Numbered from the stretch's first letter, positions 22,570 through 35,109 are shown. The stretch: DNA of 64,000 nt from Spirometra erinaceieuropaei (GCA_902702965.1 CACRXP010000038.1:1312823-1376822); one strand, 5' to 3'. Notes: a model not told the origin generated them from the letters alone. Numbers and translations: made by a program.

Positions 22570-23025
22570 TGGTCTCATGGCTAAAAAGTCACATAGTCCG
22601 CTTGTTGCTGCAGCATATATCTGTCAAGCCGACATTTAAATGCCTTCACAGATTGAGAAATGACAATCGTTTCGGGCAGCTTATTCCACGGTCCCACGAC
22701 ACAGTTGGCGAAGAAATGTTTTCTCACATTCAATCTACCCTGGGACACACGCAGCTTGAAGGGATGTTTCGGGAGGTAGTTTGTAGTGGCGAGTTGGAAA
22801 AAGTCATCGCGTCGAAGGGCGCAGTCCAAGTGCGCACGATACGGAAAGTCTGTATCAAGTCTCCGCGCAACTGCCTATACCTTAGAGGATAGAGTTCAAG
22901 GTTAGTTAAGCGGATCTCGTATGGCAGTGCACTTTTATCTCTTATTAATTTTTTTGCCCTCCTCTGCAACCTTTCGAGCAGATTGTAATCTTGATACGTC
23001 CACTGTTTCCAGGCCTGAATTGCAT
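22570..23025 (-). pseudogene. CR1-like LINE, C-terminal fragment (family 1 relative)
   Basis: On the minus strand, RLQRRAKKLIRDKSALPYEI and LTNLELYPLRYRQLRGDLIQ are followed in another frame by FKLRVSQGRLNVRKHFFANC, VVGPWNKLPETIVISQSVKAF and KCRLDRYM. These are the tail motifs of CR1-like RTs, as in the 21146 copy (QRRATKLVNG, YRQRRGDLI, VVEKWNDLPQSVV). A frameshift lies near 22790. It is truncated at both ends and opposite in orientation to its neighbour. Confidence 0.75.
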
Positions 23026-23369
23026 AATATTAATAATAATTTTTATTAAAGACCCGGTGGGGTCCCATCAAATCAAGTAAAAATAAATTTACATGCGAAT
23101 TTGAGACGAGGTTAGCAAAATCTGTACAAAATGCAATTCATAGTTTTTGAATTAGGAGTCCGTTAAGAAAAATGATTAGCGAGGGGTGAAAAAAATTCCC
23201 ACATGAAAATTTAAAAATGTTTGGATTACTTTTACAGGAGAAAAAAACCTCTCGATAAAAAATAATAACAAAAAAATGTGGGCAGGACTGCGCTGCATGT
23301 GGCGGTATATAATGGATTTTAATCGGACATCGCCTGGGCAGAAATAAATGTCAGCTTTCAGGTTTACGT
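23026..23369. other. No gene recognised
   Basis: It is AT-rich with a TAATAATAATTT run at the junction with the LINE fragment. A partial copy of the downstream tandem unit ('gggcaggactgcgctgcatg') is visible near 23281. Confidence 0.4.
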
Positions 23370-23920
23370 ATGCAGGTCGGACAGGACTGGCATGCATGTG
23401 GCATTGTATACGCGATTTAGAACCGACATCGTCAGGGCAGGATTGATACGCCAGATGAAACTGTTCGCGTCAAAGAGGCCAGACGAGAGTAACCCAGACG
23501 CGATCGGCCACAGTACGCTTCGAGCCCAGCCGAGGAGTGGGGAAGGGAGGTACGACCAAACTACTAGTATACGGCGAATATTGAGGGTTCCGCCGTGAAC
23601 GTCGACAGACCGCATGAGGTCGAAATGCGGGAGATGACATCAAGAACCGTGAAAATAATCGCTGTATATGGCACTATATAACGCATTTCATGAAGGGGTA
23701 AGTAGGCGGGTCAGGCAGGAGTGGCCTGTCTGTGACCTTGAATAAGGCAAATAAGTGGCGAAATTGAAAACCAGTCTCGAGGCGATAGGAACCCAGATGC
23801 GATCGATTACATTCAGTCGAATCCAGTCGAGGAGGGGGCAAGGGAGATGCGACCAGACTATTAGTATATGGCGAATACAGAAGGCTTCGCCAAGAGCGTC
23901 GATGGAGCGCATTCTATGAG
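23370..23920. repeat. Two (possibly three) diverged direct repeats, ~310 bp period
   Basis: 'gggaagggaggtacgaccaa' near 23540 and 'ggcaagggagatgcgaccag' near 23840 are each followed by 'actaNtagtatanggcgaat' and a 'gtcgannga' ending near 23595 and 23900. Upstream 'cccagacgcgatcgg' / 'cccagatgcgatcga' also match. The unit has no recognisable coding potential. Confidence 0.65.
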
Positions 23921-24169
23921 GGCACGATGCATGAACTGAAAAATTGGAAAAATTAACATTTCTGATGAGGGATCATAGGAAGCGATACGACTCACAAAGG
24001 AAGGAAATGTGAGCAGCTACTGAAAGTTAATGGCGGCGTCCTAAATTCCCGGTGGCCCCTTCACAGTGTCATAGAGACAGTTGTCCGGGAAGGCTGAGGA
24101 AAATAAAAGTTTAATCGAGTCAGTATTCATATAAAGGCATAACCTTCTCTTAAAGGTATGCAGATTCTC

Positions 24170-24964
24170 TGAAGATCATGCGTGCTACTGAGCGGAAGAA
24201 AATAGAATCCGTTCAACACTTCTTTACTAAGAGAGTTTTAAGCCCGGAACACCGACATTTGTCTTACAAAGAACGTTGCTGGCTTACGGGCCTTGATCCT
24301 TTATGGTTCTGTCGATTACAAAAGGGACTATTTTTGCTATTTAAACTCTCATATAATCACACATTTAACCCACTCACCTCATAAAGACACCATGTCCACC
24401 CACGACGTAACAGTCACCTCTGGCACGTACTGTAAAATATCGTCGGTTCTTTTCCGTAAAAGCAATTGCTATTTGGAATAAGCTACCAATGAGTGTAAAA
24501 ACTCTGCAAACTTATCCTTTATTTAAGTTAACTATTACTCGATTTTTGCATTCAGAAAAACTCCCACAAATTTTGGGTGCTGAATCCACTGATCGACTCT
24601 ACCGTAGCGATGGTGTTTGTGGTCTCTGAACACTATGGCCTGTCTCACCATGGACAATTTCGTTGGCCAACAGCGACAGCTGTTCCTCAGTGACTCTACT
24701 TTGACTATCACCAACTTCATGTAAGGAATTGACGTCTGATAATCTCCGATACCGTGCAACTCCCTCCCCACCCCCCACCCTTCTTGACGGTCGAATGTAT
24801 GCCGCCAGCAGTTTTTTTTCCTGAACCCTCCAAACCATAAAAACCACCGTCAACTATATTTTTATTCCTTTACCTCGGGAGTTTTTTTTCACTGCTGGTC
24901 GGATTTGTGTTTACCGCTTCCCTTGACAGTGCCTGTAAACTGGCATTAAATAAAATTATTAACT
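24170..24964 (+). pseudogene. LINE family 2, 3'-end copy
   Basis: ATERKKIESVQHFFTKRVLS, HRHLSYKERCWLTGL, and CRLQKGLFLLFKLSYNHTFN match the C-terminal region of the longer copy at 32755-35110. A 3' UTR follows, with 'acagtgcctgtaaactggca' and an 'aaataaaattatt' tail. The 5' part (endonuclease and RT palm) is absent. It abuts a minus-strand copy of a related element. Confidence 0.75.
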
Positions 24965-26830
24965 GGAAGGTTATTCCAGAGGAAAGTATATCTGGAGGCG
25001 AAAAAAGAGAGCGCTCAGAGGTGGAGGAAGCTGTAGGAGGTATAATCAAGGAAGAGTTGCGAAGATTGTATGGGCGACTACTAGGGGTAAGTGCTGAAAT
25101 CCGCAGAGGATTTGAACTATTATTAATGTGAAAGAGGAGACAGAAGCCTGCTTCTAGTCTTCGAACCCATAAAAAATTTAGGTTTATTAGCTGGCATCCA
25201 TCTGAGTAGGAGATATTTAGATGTTCCCTATCTACAGGTTTTTTAGAAAAACGTCTTTGGACAGACTCAATTTTTAAACGACTAGCCTCATTTACCAAAT
25301 CAAAGAACTGGCAACAATACTCGAGAATGGAAAGTGCAAACATACGATAGAGCCTTAATTTAATTTCAGGAAGATAGAAATTGTAAGAAATAAAACCACA
25401 TGGGCAGCTTTAACTGCAATTCTTTCAGCGTGTGGCGAGAGATCAAGATTATTAATGTAGCTTAAATCTAAATCCTTGATGGTGGAACATTCAGACATAG
25501 GTGTGCCTTGGAAGACCACTGGTTGGGGTAGCCTCTCAAGTCCAAAACACATATAGCGACATTAAGACGGAGAGAATTCCATTAGCGATTTTGAGCTCCA
25601 AGCCGAGAGAGCAAGCAAGTCAGCATGGATTTGCTACAGGCAATGAAGGCTCGTAGAGTTTTTGAAAGAATATACACATTTGAGATCATCGGCATAAATA
25701 AATGATTGAGAATGCTTAACTGCCGCCGAGATATAATTTATGTATAGCGGGAACAAAAGAGGACCTAAAACGGTGCCTTTTAGGACACCACTTACAATAG
25801 GGCTTTCACTGGAAAGTGAAGATCCCACCAAACATTTTGTTTACCATTAGACAGGAATGACCTGTGAAAGTCTATTTGTTGGCTGCGAATTCCCATACCT
25901 TCTAATTTAACCACGAGTCTTTATGTGGTACTTTATCAAAGGCATTACTAAGATCAAAATAAATAACGACAACAGATAGATGGTCATTACGAAGAGAGGT
26001 AAGTAAATTGAGAAGCGACAAATGACATGTTTCACAAGAGCGATCTGGTAAAAAACCATGAAGGGAAGGGCTTGGTTGGCCATGCAAAAGGCAGTAATTT
26101 TTAAGGCGATAATTTTTTAAAAGATTTCGGCGAGAGAACGCGTTTTATGGACACCTCGATAGTTTTGAACGTCAGAAATACAGCCAGACTTAAATACTGG
26201 ACTAATAATCAAAGTTTTCCATTAGTCAGGAATGAAGCCATTTACAAGGAATACTGAAAAAAAGTTTGCTAAACAGAGGAGGAAAATCTCTTAGCTGTTT
26301 TATAAGAAAGTTTGAGATATTGTCCGTACCTACTGAATGAGAGTTAGAAGGATGGTTTATCAGTTTTTGAATACATTCAGGAGAAAAATTATTGATGCCG
26401 AGAGAGGTATCAGACAACGGAGGAATTAAAGGGATTGAGTCACCTTCAATGGTGAAATGTTTGGCAAAGAACGAATTTAACATTTCTGCTTTGTCTGACT
26501 CTTTTGTAATGAAGGCATCGTTGGAACTAAGCAAAGGCGGAATGACTTGATAGGATTTAGCAGACGATCTTTGGCGGAAAATCTGAGCAACTGATTTAGA
26601 AGCATCCACGTCATTAATCGCTAAAGACTCTCTACGCCTATCTCGCGCGAGCCTCATTTTCGAAACTAATTCAAATATTTCGACGATTTTTATATGAACT
26701 GATAATGAGCTCACAGAAGGATCTTTAAGTTGCTTCTGTTGCTTTTTAAGTCTGTTTTTAAGAGAGTGTGGGACAGCGGTGGAAGTGGCACTCGATTTGA
26801 ACGTCTTCCAAGGAATTAGGACCAGACGCG
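24965..26830 (-). pseudogene. LINE family 2 relative, decayed RT on the minus strand
   Basis: In order on the minus strand: SMRLARDRRRESLAINDVDA-type linker (26650-26600), an RT segment with FSPECIQKLINHPSNSHSVG, then HGFLPDRSCETCHLSLLNLL and VVVIYFDLSNAFDKVPHKD (about 26070-25910). These are followed by PIVSGVLKGTVLGPLLFPLY (about 25800), the catalytic FIYADDLKCV (about 25680), PHAERIAVKAAHV (about 25430) and the tail ALSILEYCCQFFDLVNEASR. Stops and frameshifts separate the blocks, so it is a pseudogene. Confidence 0.8.
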
Positions 26831-26889
26831 GCCTTACAAACGTGCCGAAGACTTTGGAGAATTAGTTATCATCGAAAACTGCGAAGGCC

Positions 26890-28452
26890 CGCTTGATAGC
26901 TTATAGCATTGAAGTTGCGGCCTTGGGCGCCTCATAACATTGTGTAGAAGGCTTTAGGTTGTCTTCAACCCACACTCCGAGATCTTTCTGCTTTTCTGAT
27001 TCACGGAGTGGCATTCCGTTCAGGTGGTATTGCCGCGTACTAGGGATCTGATTTCCGAAGCGCAGTCTGGTACATCTGTTCAAATTGTAGGACAAGAACC
27101 ATCTGTCGGACCAGTCATCCAATCGACAAAGATTTTTTTGGAAGTTGGTCTCATCGATAGCATTCTGGATGACTTTCTAGATCTTTTTGTCATCCAATTC
27201 AATTCAATTATTTTTATTATCCGCAAACATGGCACTATCACAGTCGACCCCATCGACAAAATCATTGATGAACAAGAGAAAGAGGGTTGGTCCGAGCACC
27301 GAGTCTTGTGGGACTCCACTATCTATGAATGTGCGTCTTGATTGCTGTTGTTCTACGAAGACAGTTTCGGAGCAGCCGACGAGGAAATTCTCGATCCATT
27401 TGAGAAGTTCGACGCCGATGCCCATTATTCTCAACTTCTGCTGGAGACGCTGGTGCGGAACACTGTCGAACGCCTTCCGGAAATCAATATAGGCCACATG
27501 CACAGTGTGTTTTGCGTCCAGTGCTCTTGTCCAACTTTGCATTGTATATAACAAGTTTGTTACACATGATCTTCCCCTACGGAAGCCATATTGTGCATTG
27601 GAAAAGAGGTTGTGGGTTTCCAAATAAGCCATCAACTCCTTTTTTGGTTCTCTTCATCACTTTGCAGCAGATTGATGTCGGACTGACGGGTCTGTAGTTC
27701 GTTGCAAGAGCACGAGTACCGCTTTTGTAAAGGGGTGTAATGTGGGCCGTCTTCCAGTCTGTGGGAAGGATTCCAGCATCACACAATTTCTGGCACAGAA
27801 ATGATAGTGGTTTGGCTATCTCTCGGTCAAGCTCAAAAAGCAGCTTTCCTGGGATCTCGTCCGGACTAGGAGATTTACATTCCTTCAGGCTTTTTAGTTC
27901 TTCCAAAATCGCTCCTTCTCGAAACACGATATCTTTGATAGTGGGATCTCCAATGTTCTCAGAACTAGATGGAATAAAGTCGGCTTCACATGTGAAGACG
28001 GATCGGAAAAATTGAGAAAAATGCCCAGCTTTATTTGTACTGAATGGCATTACCGACAAAGACAAGGGGAACTGCCATTCTGCCTATATCATGCGCCGCT
28101 GTGCGACTGCTGGTTGGGCTCGAGACAGAGTTCATAAGGCATAACGGAACGAGTGGGTTCCGTAAGAACGATCGGTGAGCGCCCTCTACCATTTTGTTTG
28201 TACTGTCCAATATCTCCAAATCGCCGTCATTCCTCACGACAGGAATGGGATTCCTGTTACGTGTACTTTTCCGCAAATAGCTGTAGAGCAATTTCGGATT
28301 TTTAACGGGTCGGTGGAGCAAATTACTCTCGAAATACCGTCGCCTCCTGATAATCTGGGTTTTCACTTTATTTCTTTGAACTTTATATAATGTAAACGCT
28401 GCATTGTTGTTGTTTTCGCGAAATTTCTTCCACAACCTTCCCTCCAAGACTT
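26890..28452 (-). pseudogene. CR1-like LINE, family 1 relative, minus strand, interrupted by a short element
   Basis: From 28447 downwards: LWKKFRENNNNAAFTLYKVQ, then a foreign insert at 28043-28196, then AGHFSQFFRSVFTCEADFIP, CKSPSPDEIPGKLLFELDRE, LPTDWKTAHITPLYKSGTRA, YGFRRGRSCVTNLLYTMQSW, VAYIDFRKAFDSVPHQRLQQ, IDSGVPQDSVLGPTLFLLFI, and the catalytic motif degraded to MFADN (YADD-type expected). It ends near NLNRCTRLRFGNQIPSTRQY and KDLGVWVEDNLKPSTQCYEA. The first catalytic Asp is present, but the second is lost (DD to DN). Confidence 0.85.
28043..28196. mobile_element. Short foldback-family element inserted in a LINE, 9-bp target duplication
   Basis: The insert is flanked by TTTGTACTG at 28034-28042 and again at 28197-28205. 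It begins AATGGCATTACC and ends CTCTACCATT, so the outermost 5 bp are inverted. The body (tctgcctatatcatgcgccg onward) is one arm of the foldback repeat at 12805-13097. The LINE protein reads continuously on either side when the insert is skipped. A 9-bp duplication fits several mechanisms: SINE integration, or a Mutator- or Merlin-type transposase. Confidence 0.8.
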
Positions 28453-28693
28453 GCTGTTTAAACTTAGTACAGAAGGCATGGAGGTACTTAGTGCCATCAC
28501 CTTCGAATAACCAGGGCTCAGTCGAAACCAGAAATGATAGTAAAGTTCAGTTCAGTTTATAGAGGGAAATAGGCATAAGCCTTTGAGTGCCCTATTTACA
28601 ACGTAAAGTGTGTGATTTACAAATAAACGTCCTGCGCTGAAATAGTTTAAACGAGCCCATAATTTTAGGAAAAAATGGGAACGAGTTAAGGGG
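28453..28693. other. No gene recognised; LINE UTR-like sequence
   Basis: 'gggaaataggcataagcctt' and 'tgagtgccctatttacaac' resemble the stretch near 22450. There is no coding signal. Confidence 0.4.
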
Positions 28694-31395
28694 GGTGAGC
28701 TCTGCTTCTCATCACTCTGGGTCATTCCGGAATATATACATGTAAGCAGGAGAACTTACTACTTCTGGGTGACTTCAACGCTCCAGGAATAGACTGGAAC
28801 ATTCCCCTAACAAACTCCCCGTCCACGTCATTTGACCACAAGCTACTACAACTCTCCCTGAGTGAATACCTCATTCAGCACATAAAATTCGGAACAAGAA
28901 TGAGAGAAGGACAACGATCTAACTGTTTAGATCTGGTTTTCAGTAAAGAAGAAGGACTCATAAAGGAAGTTAATCCACAACCTCCACTCGGTTTAAGCGA
29001 TCATATTGCTTTTACCTGCGTGTGCTCTCTCCTATCCAACCAACAACCAAAAATCAAGACGCGCAGAAATATTTGGAAGGGTGACTTTAACGCAATGAGA
29101 CGCACTCTTTTGGAGGAAACCTGGTTGGTCAACACAGAAGATTCAGACGAATTTTGGCAGTACTTTCGCGGGATTATAGAGCGTCTGATTGAGTCCCATT
29201 GTCCAAGAAAAATGACAAGACCATATATGCGACCGCCGTGGGTCAATCCGACGACAAAAAAGACCATGAAGAAGAAACAGAGACTCTGGAAAAAGTATTT
29301 GCAACTTCGAGATCCAAGGTCACTCGCCGAATATAAAGATCAGCGCAATAAATGCCGCAAAGAAATACGGGTTGCTAGAACCTCTTTCGAGCGTCGACTG
29401 ATAGCAGAATCCATTACATGTCCCAAGAAGTTTTACGGGTACATCCGCAGTAGGAGGAAACATAGGGACGAAATTGCGTGTCTAAAAGATAGCCTCGGAA
29501 ACTTATTAGTTGAACGGTCACAGAAAGTGCGATTACTGTCTCATTTTTTTCAATCGGTTTTTACGGAAGAGTCCCTAGAAGACAATCAGCAGTTTGAAAT
29601 GGACCGAGACAGCCGGGAGCTTCAAATGCGCCAAGATATTGCCGTCACTAAAACCGTCGCCTTTTCCGTCGAAGAAGTCAGACGAGTCCTCAGTCAAATA
29701 AAACCTGATAAGTCTCCTGGACCCGACAGAATTCCCGGGCTGATACTTAAGGAACTATCAAGGGAGCTGTCAAAGCCTCTTTCGACTCTCTTTGAGCTGT
29801 CAATGAGAACAGGAAGGCTGCCCTCACAGTGGAAGACAGCTAACCTCGTTCCATTGCATAAGGGAGGTAGCAAGATGACAGCAAGCAGCTTTCGACCTAT
29901 TAGCTTAACTTGCCTCCTTTGCAAAACGATGGAAGCTATAGTAAAGAAGGCTATACAGCAGTTTTGTGAAGAAAATAACATCTTGCAGGATTTTCAACAT
30001 GGCTTCAGGAGAGGACGTTCCTGCCTCTCAAATCTGCTAGCTTGTCTGGAAATCTGGACCAGGGCTCTAGAAGAGGGTTTTGAGGTCGATGTCGTGTACA
30101 TCGATTTCCGCAAAGCTTTTGACACTGTCCCACACCAAANNNNNNNNNNNNNNNNNNNNNNNNNNNNNNNNNNNNNNNNNNNNNNNNNNNNNNNNNNNNN
30201 NNNNNNNNNNNNNNNNNNNNNNNNNNNNNNNNNNNNNNNNNNNNNNNNNNNNNNNNNNNNNNNNNNNNNNNNNNNNNNNNNNNNNNNNNNNNNNNNNNNN
30301 NNNNNNNNNNNNNNNNNNNNNNNNNNNNNNNNNNNNNNNNNNNNNNNNNNNNNNNNNNNNNNNNNNNNNNNNNNNNNNNNNNNNNNNNNNNNNNNNNNNN
30401 NNNNNNNNNNNNNNNNNNNNNNNNNNNNNNNNNNNNNNNNNNNNNNNNNNNNNNNNNNNNNNNNNNNNNNNNNNNNNNNNNNNNNNNNNNNNNNNNNNNN
30501 NNNNNNNNNNNNNNNNNNNNNNNNNNNNNNNNNNNNNNNNNNNNNNNNNNNNNNNNNNNNNNNNNNNNNNNNNNNNNNNNNNNNNNNNNNNNNNNNNNNN
30601 NNNNNNNNNNNNNNNNNNNNNNNNNNNNNNNNNNNNNNNNNNNNNNNNNNNNNNNNNNNNNNNNNNNNNNNNNNNNNNNNNNNNNNNNNNNNNNNNNNNN
30701 NNNNNNNNNNNNNNNNNNNNNNNNNNNNNNNNNNNNNNNNNNNNNNNNNNNNNNNNNNNNNNNNNNNNNNNNNNNNNNNNNNNNNNNNNNNNNNNNNNNN
30801 NNNNNNNNNNNNNNNNNNNNNNNNNNNNNNNNNNNNNNNNNNNNNNNNNNNNNNNNNNNNNNNNNNNNNNNNNNNNNNNNNNNNNNNNNNNNNNNNNNNN
30901 NNNNNNNNNNNNNNNNNNNNNNNNNNNNNNNNNNNNNNNNNNNNNNNNNNNNNNNNNNNNNNNNNNNNNNNNNNNNNNNNNNNNNNNNNNNNNNNNNNNN
31001 NNNNNNNNNNNNNNNNNNNNNNNNNNNNNNNNNNNNNNNNNNNNNNNNNNNNNNNNNNNNNNNNNNNNNNNNNNNNNNNNNNNNNNNNNNNNNNNNNNNG
31101 TGGAGAAATGGAACGATCTCCCTCAGTCAGTCGTGGAGGCTACATCCCTGCAACTCTTCAAGAAACGCTTGGATGATTATTTTTGTCCCCTGTTTTCCCT
31201 CGACAGTCTGAATCTGAATTAATACCCCTGGTCCAGACAAATATTTTCTCTGAGGCAATGCTACTCAAATGAATCAAGTACTGTTTTAATAGTGAAAATT
31301 TTTTGTTCGTGTACAGTTATTCTAACGAGCTGACATGTAATGAATAGGGTTTTCAAAGGCTTTGCCTATCATCCTTACCAAATAAACTGAATAAC
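28694..31395 (+). mobile_element. CR1-like LINE, longest copy (family 1), gap in RT
   Basis: A continuous frame from about 28700 to the gap carries the C-terminal apurinic endonuclease motifs LLLLGDFNAPGIDW, NCLDLVFSKEE and PLGLSDHIAF. A basic linker follows, then RT fingers and palm: KPDKSPGPDRIPGLILKELS, LPSQWKTANLVPLHKGGSKM, FRPISLTCLLCKTME, HGFRRGRSCLSNLL and VVYIDFRKAFDTVPHQ. The catalytic FADD region falls in the 960-N gap. After the gap, VEKWNDLPQSVVEATSLQLF ... LNLN ends at TAA 31220-31222, with a 3' UTR shared with the 21146 copy. The visible coding parts have no stop, so this may be a young copy. The 5' endonuclease start and ORF1 are missing. Confidence 0.88.
30140..31099. other. 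Assembly gap (960 N)
   Basis: A run of 960 N inside the LINE. Comparison with the 21146 copy puts the expected missing length at about 960 nt, so the gap estimate is good. However, the frames on the two sides do not match at exactly 960, so it is off by a base or two. Confidence 0.99.
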
Positions 31396-32754
31396 CTGAT
31401 AAACTGAATAAAACGCAGGCATAATTTTGTACTGCGTAGCATTCCGAGTCACATATCTGCTATAGAGGAGGCGCATTTGTTCCTGCAAAGTTGTGGTTTG
31501 GTTTTCAGTTTCGCACAAGGTAAACGACCGCGCTCGCTCGGCCGTAATGTGCCGATACTAGTTACCCTTTTTTCCTTGATAGAAGTCGATTTTATCCTGT
31601 CGAGGAGGAAGATAATTAGAGAATTCTGCCGTTTATGACGCTGTTCAGATTCGCCAGACCTCAGACCAATGCATCGAAGACTGAACAAATTGAAATTGTC
31701 TAAAACCAACACCGAGATAATGACGCCTATCGTCAGTTTGAATAAGTCTTCTTCAACATAATTTGCGACCTCTCCAAGTCAGGACAGTCAATTCCGTAGG
31801 CCATTGGACTAATCTTGATGCTTAAATCTTTAAAAACAGAAACATGTCTGGTGTTCAAACGCCCCTACCGACTCCCACAGCAAACTCTAGTAAGCCTAGG
31901 TAACTGCCTAATTCAAAGGCGAATTCAAGTGCCGTTTCATTTACTCGAACACCGAGTAAATCCAGTTCCTTCAAGAAATCTTTTCCCACAATCGCCTACC
32001 ACTGCCTCAAAGACCACAGCCGAAAACGTAGTGTGTTTCCAACCAATCCAGACCTCATATCAAAGCAATTAAGCCGAATACACTGATATTCCCGCCTTTA
32101 AACGGAATTCCTGCTCCAAAGGAAGCGGTGCGTCATCCATCCCCAAGCATTTCCCCCCCCCCACGGCCTTTTCACCAATGCATTCCTCATGCTAATATCC
32201 ATACTGGGTCAGTTAACTCATCCGTTCCCCAGTTTCGCTACGGCGGAAATATATTACAGTATCCGACCACTGTATTTCCAGCAGAAAATGAGCTAGCTAA
32301 CAATGTTCATCAGTTTCCCTGCCCGTCATTTCATCCGCCCAAATCCTATTCTTCTTTATTCGCCTCAGGCTCCTTTGGTGCCACAAATTTTTTTGGAGAA
32401 CAGGATAGGTGCATCCGGAACATATGTTCCGTGGGCAGCCAACCACTGTACGACATGGCCCACCTCCCTCAGAAACAAACCGTCTTTCCCACTTAACTTT
32501 TTGTCTTCACTTCCAAATCCTTGATAAATAACATGCACATACCTCTGATTCTGGTGTCTGTCCACTGCCCAGATACTGTTTTGTAATTGAGACATAGGCA
32601 GCAGCTTCCGTAGCTGATTCCGAACTCTCTCTTCTAGGCTATTCTTGCATTCTAAATGAACGTCAAGACGCGGGATTTGTGTTTAACGCTTCCCCGACAA
32701 TACCTATAAACTTGCAATAAATAAAATTATTATTATTAGCCGGGGGGCAGTTGC
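31396..32754. other. Proline-rich open frames of unknown nature
   Basis: Three overlapping + strand frames (31815-32072, 32128-32496, 32303-32524) are rich in Pro, Ser and Phe and could be an eroded exon or a LINE ORF1 remnant. I recognise no domain. An 'aaataaaattattattatta' LINE-type tail ends the stretch near 32740, suggesting an older LINE fragment underneath. Confidence 0.3.
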
Positions 32755-35057
32755 ATCTACGCTTAGCAAACAAATGCATTTATGCAGCTGAACCTCCCGT
32801 ATTTTTCCGCGGTAGAAGGCAGCTGCTGGCTTCAGGTCGCTCTAAGTAATGAGTCCTCTTTACTCGTTGGCTGTGCCTATCGCCCTCTCAACGAAAATGA
32901 AAATTTTTACTGTTGTTTCTCACAGGCATTTCATGCTGCTAACAAATTGAGCCTTAAGCATCAGTTGGTTGCGGGTGACTTTAATATTATTGAAGTCTGC
33001 TGGTCTCCGTCTTCCCGTCCCAGAATGTTCGAAAAATTACTTGAGTTTGTGGATATTGGAAAGTGGAGTCAGGCCGCTGATTTTCCCGCCTGAGTATCAA
33101 GCATACTTGATCTAATTTTCCGTAGAGGTTGCATGCCTTTGTCAGTGTCATCTGTAGGCCCACTTGGGGCCTCAGACCACGACATAGTTGGTTTTGCGGT
33201 AGAACTCGAGGCTGACAAAGTGTTTTCCCCAAAATATAGCTTCCTCCTCGATTTCCGATCAGCCTGCTCGGCCGAATCACTAACACACCTTAGTTCCTAC
33301 GATTGGAATGATTTCTCCCTTAGTTCGGATGAAAATATTTACACTGCTAAACTGTACGAAATTTAGGGTCCGCTTATATCTCGCTTTGTCTTCCAAGCAT
33401 GGCCAATCTACGTCGTTTGATAACTTTCGGCCAATAAACACACTCCCCGCAGTTTAAAAGATAGTAGAGACATTGATCAAAAATAAGATGCTGTGTCACA
33501 TAACAGAGAATAACCTACTGAGCGCTGTACCGCATGGATTCCCTAAAACTCGGTCTTGTGACACCTATCAACTCTCTTTCTTTGGCTATGTTCTCCAATC
33601 TAGGAACAATGGTTTTGCACTTTACACAGTATATTTCGACTTCACTAAGGCTTTTGATCGTGCTGACCATGCTCTTCATCTCTTGAAATGGTCCTCTTTT
33701 GATATAGGCAGCAAACGTCCGAATATAATATCATCTTACCTGGGCGCTTGCACACAACGAGTTAAGATTTTCAATGTTAACTCCGACCCCACATGCGTGA
33801 GTAATGGAGTGCACTCGGGTCGCTATTATTTTTCGATTTTATCAACGACGGGCCAGATTTATTTCAGAATTGTAATCCATTCATGTGTGTCGATGATCTG
33901 AAAGTTGCGTATGGATATAAGCCGGCAGATCGTGACATCTTGCTTGAGCTCCTTAAGGGCGATCTACAGACTTTTGTCCAGTGGTGCCGCACATGGCGCC
34001 TTTCTCTTTCTTGGCATAAGTGCTCAGTCATGATGGTTGGCGACGACCACAAATCTCAACTAAGTATTGACGGTCACGCCTTAAATGTGCCTGGGGTTAT
34101 TGAGGATGTGGTCGTATCATACTCCAAGAGTCTTTATCTCTCGGAGCACTGCGCCTTGATAGTCTCCAAAGCATGTAGAACGACCGGGTTTATTCTTCGA
34201 AACTTTAAAACAAGGGACGTTAGAATGCGCCTTTTCAACATGTACGTTAGACCTGACCTGGAATACTGTTAGTTTTATTTAGCCTCATGCGTGCTACTGA
34301 GCGGAATAAAAAAGAATCAGTTCAATATTTTTTTTACCAAGAGAGTCTTAGCCCTGGATCACCGACATTTGTCGTACGAAGAACGTTGCGGGCTTACAGG
34401 CCTTGAACATTTGCGGTTTCGTAGACTACAAAAGGGACTATTTTTACTATTTGAGCTTTTATATGATCGAACCTTTAACCCGCTCACTACTTTAAGAAAT
34501 CTTCTCCACCCCGACGTAACAGTCACTGTGAGGTCTTTTTATTTCTTTCTCTTGCAGGTACCGTTAAATATCGTCGGTTCTTTTCTGTGAACAGAATTAT
34601 TGTTTGGAATAAATTATCCAGGAGTGTGAAAATTCTGCAAATTTGTTCTATGTTGAAGAGTACTATCACTATTTTTTGTATTTAGAAAAACTTACAAATT
34701 TAGAGTGCTAAATCCACCGATACAGTAGCCATGGCCTCCCTGGTCTTTGATCCCAATGGCCGGTCTCACCAGGGACAATTTCGTTAGACAACAGCGACAG
34801 CTGCTCGTAAATGCTCCTGCCCGGAGTAGCCCCAAGTTTATAAAAGAAATTGGCGACTGATAATATGCAATCTTGTGATCCCCTAACTTAGTTGACTGTC
34901 GTCATTTCACGGGCAGTAGGTTTTTTCTCCTGAACTCTCCAAACTATAGAAAACAACCGTCCCATTTATATTTCTTTATCAGGAGTTTTTACATTGCTGA
35001 CCTGATTTATGGTTAACCTTTCCCAGACAATGCATGTAAACTGGCATTAAATACTCC

Positions 35058-35109
<52 letters not shown>

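Noticed and set aside
28900..31176. A 758-codon open frame
   Set aside because: The middle is 960 N, and the frame after the gap (GEMERSPSV...) is the wrong one for the LINE, whose true C-terminus is in the neighbouring frame.
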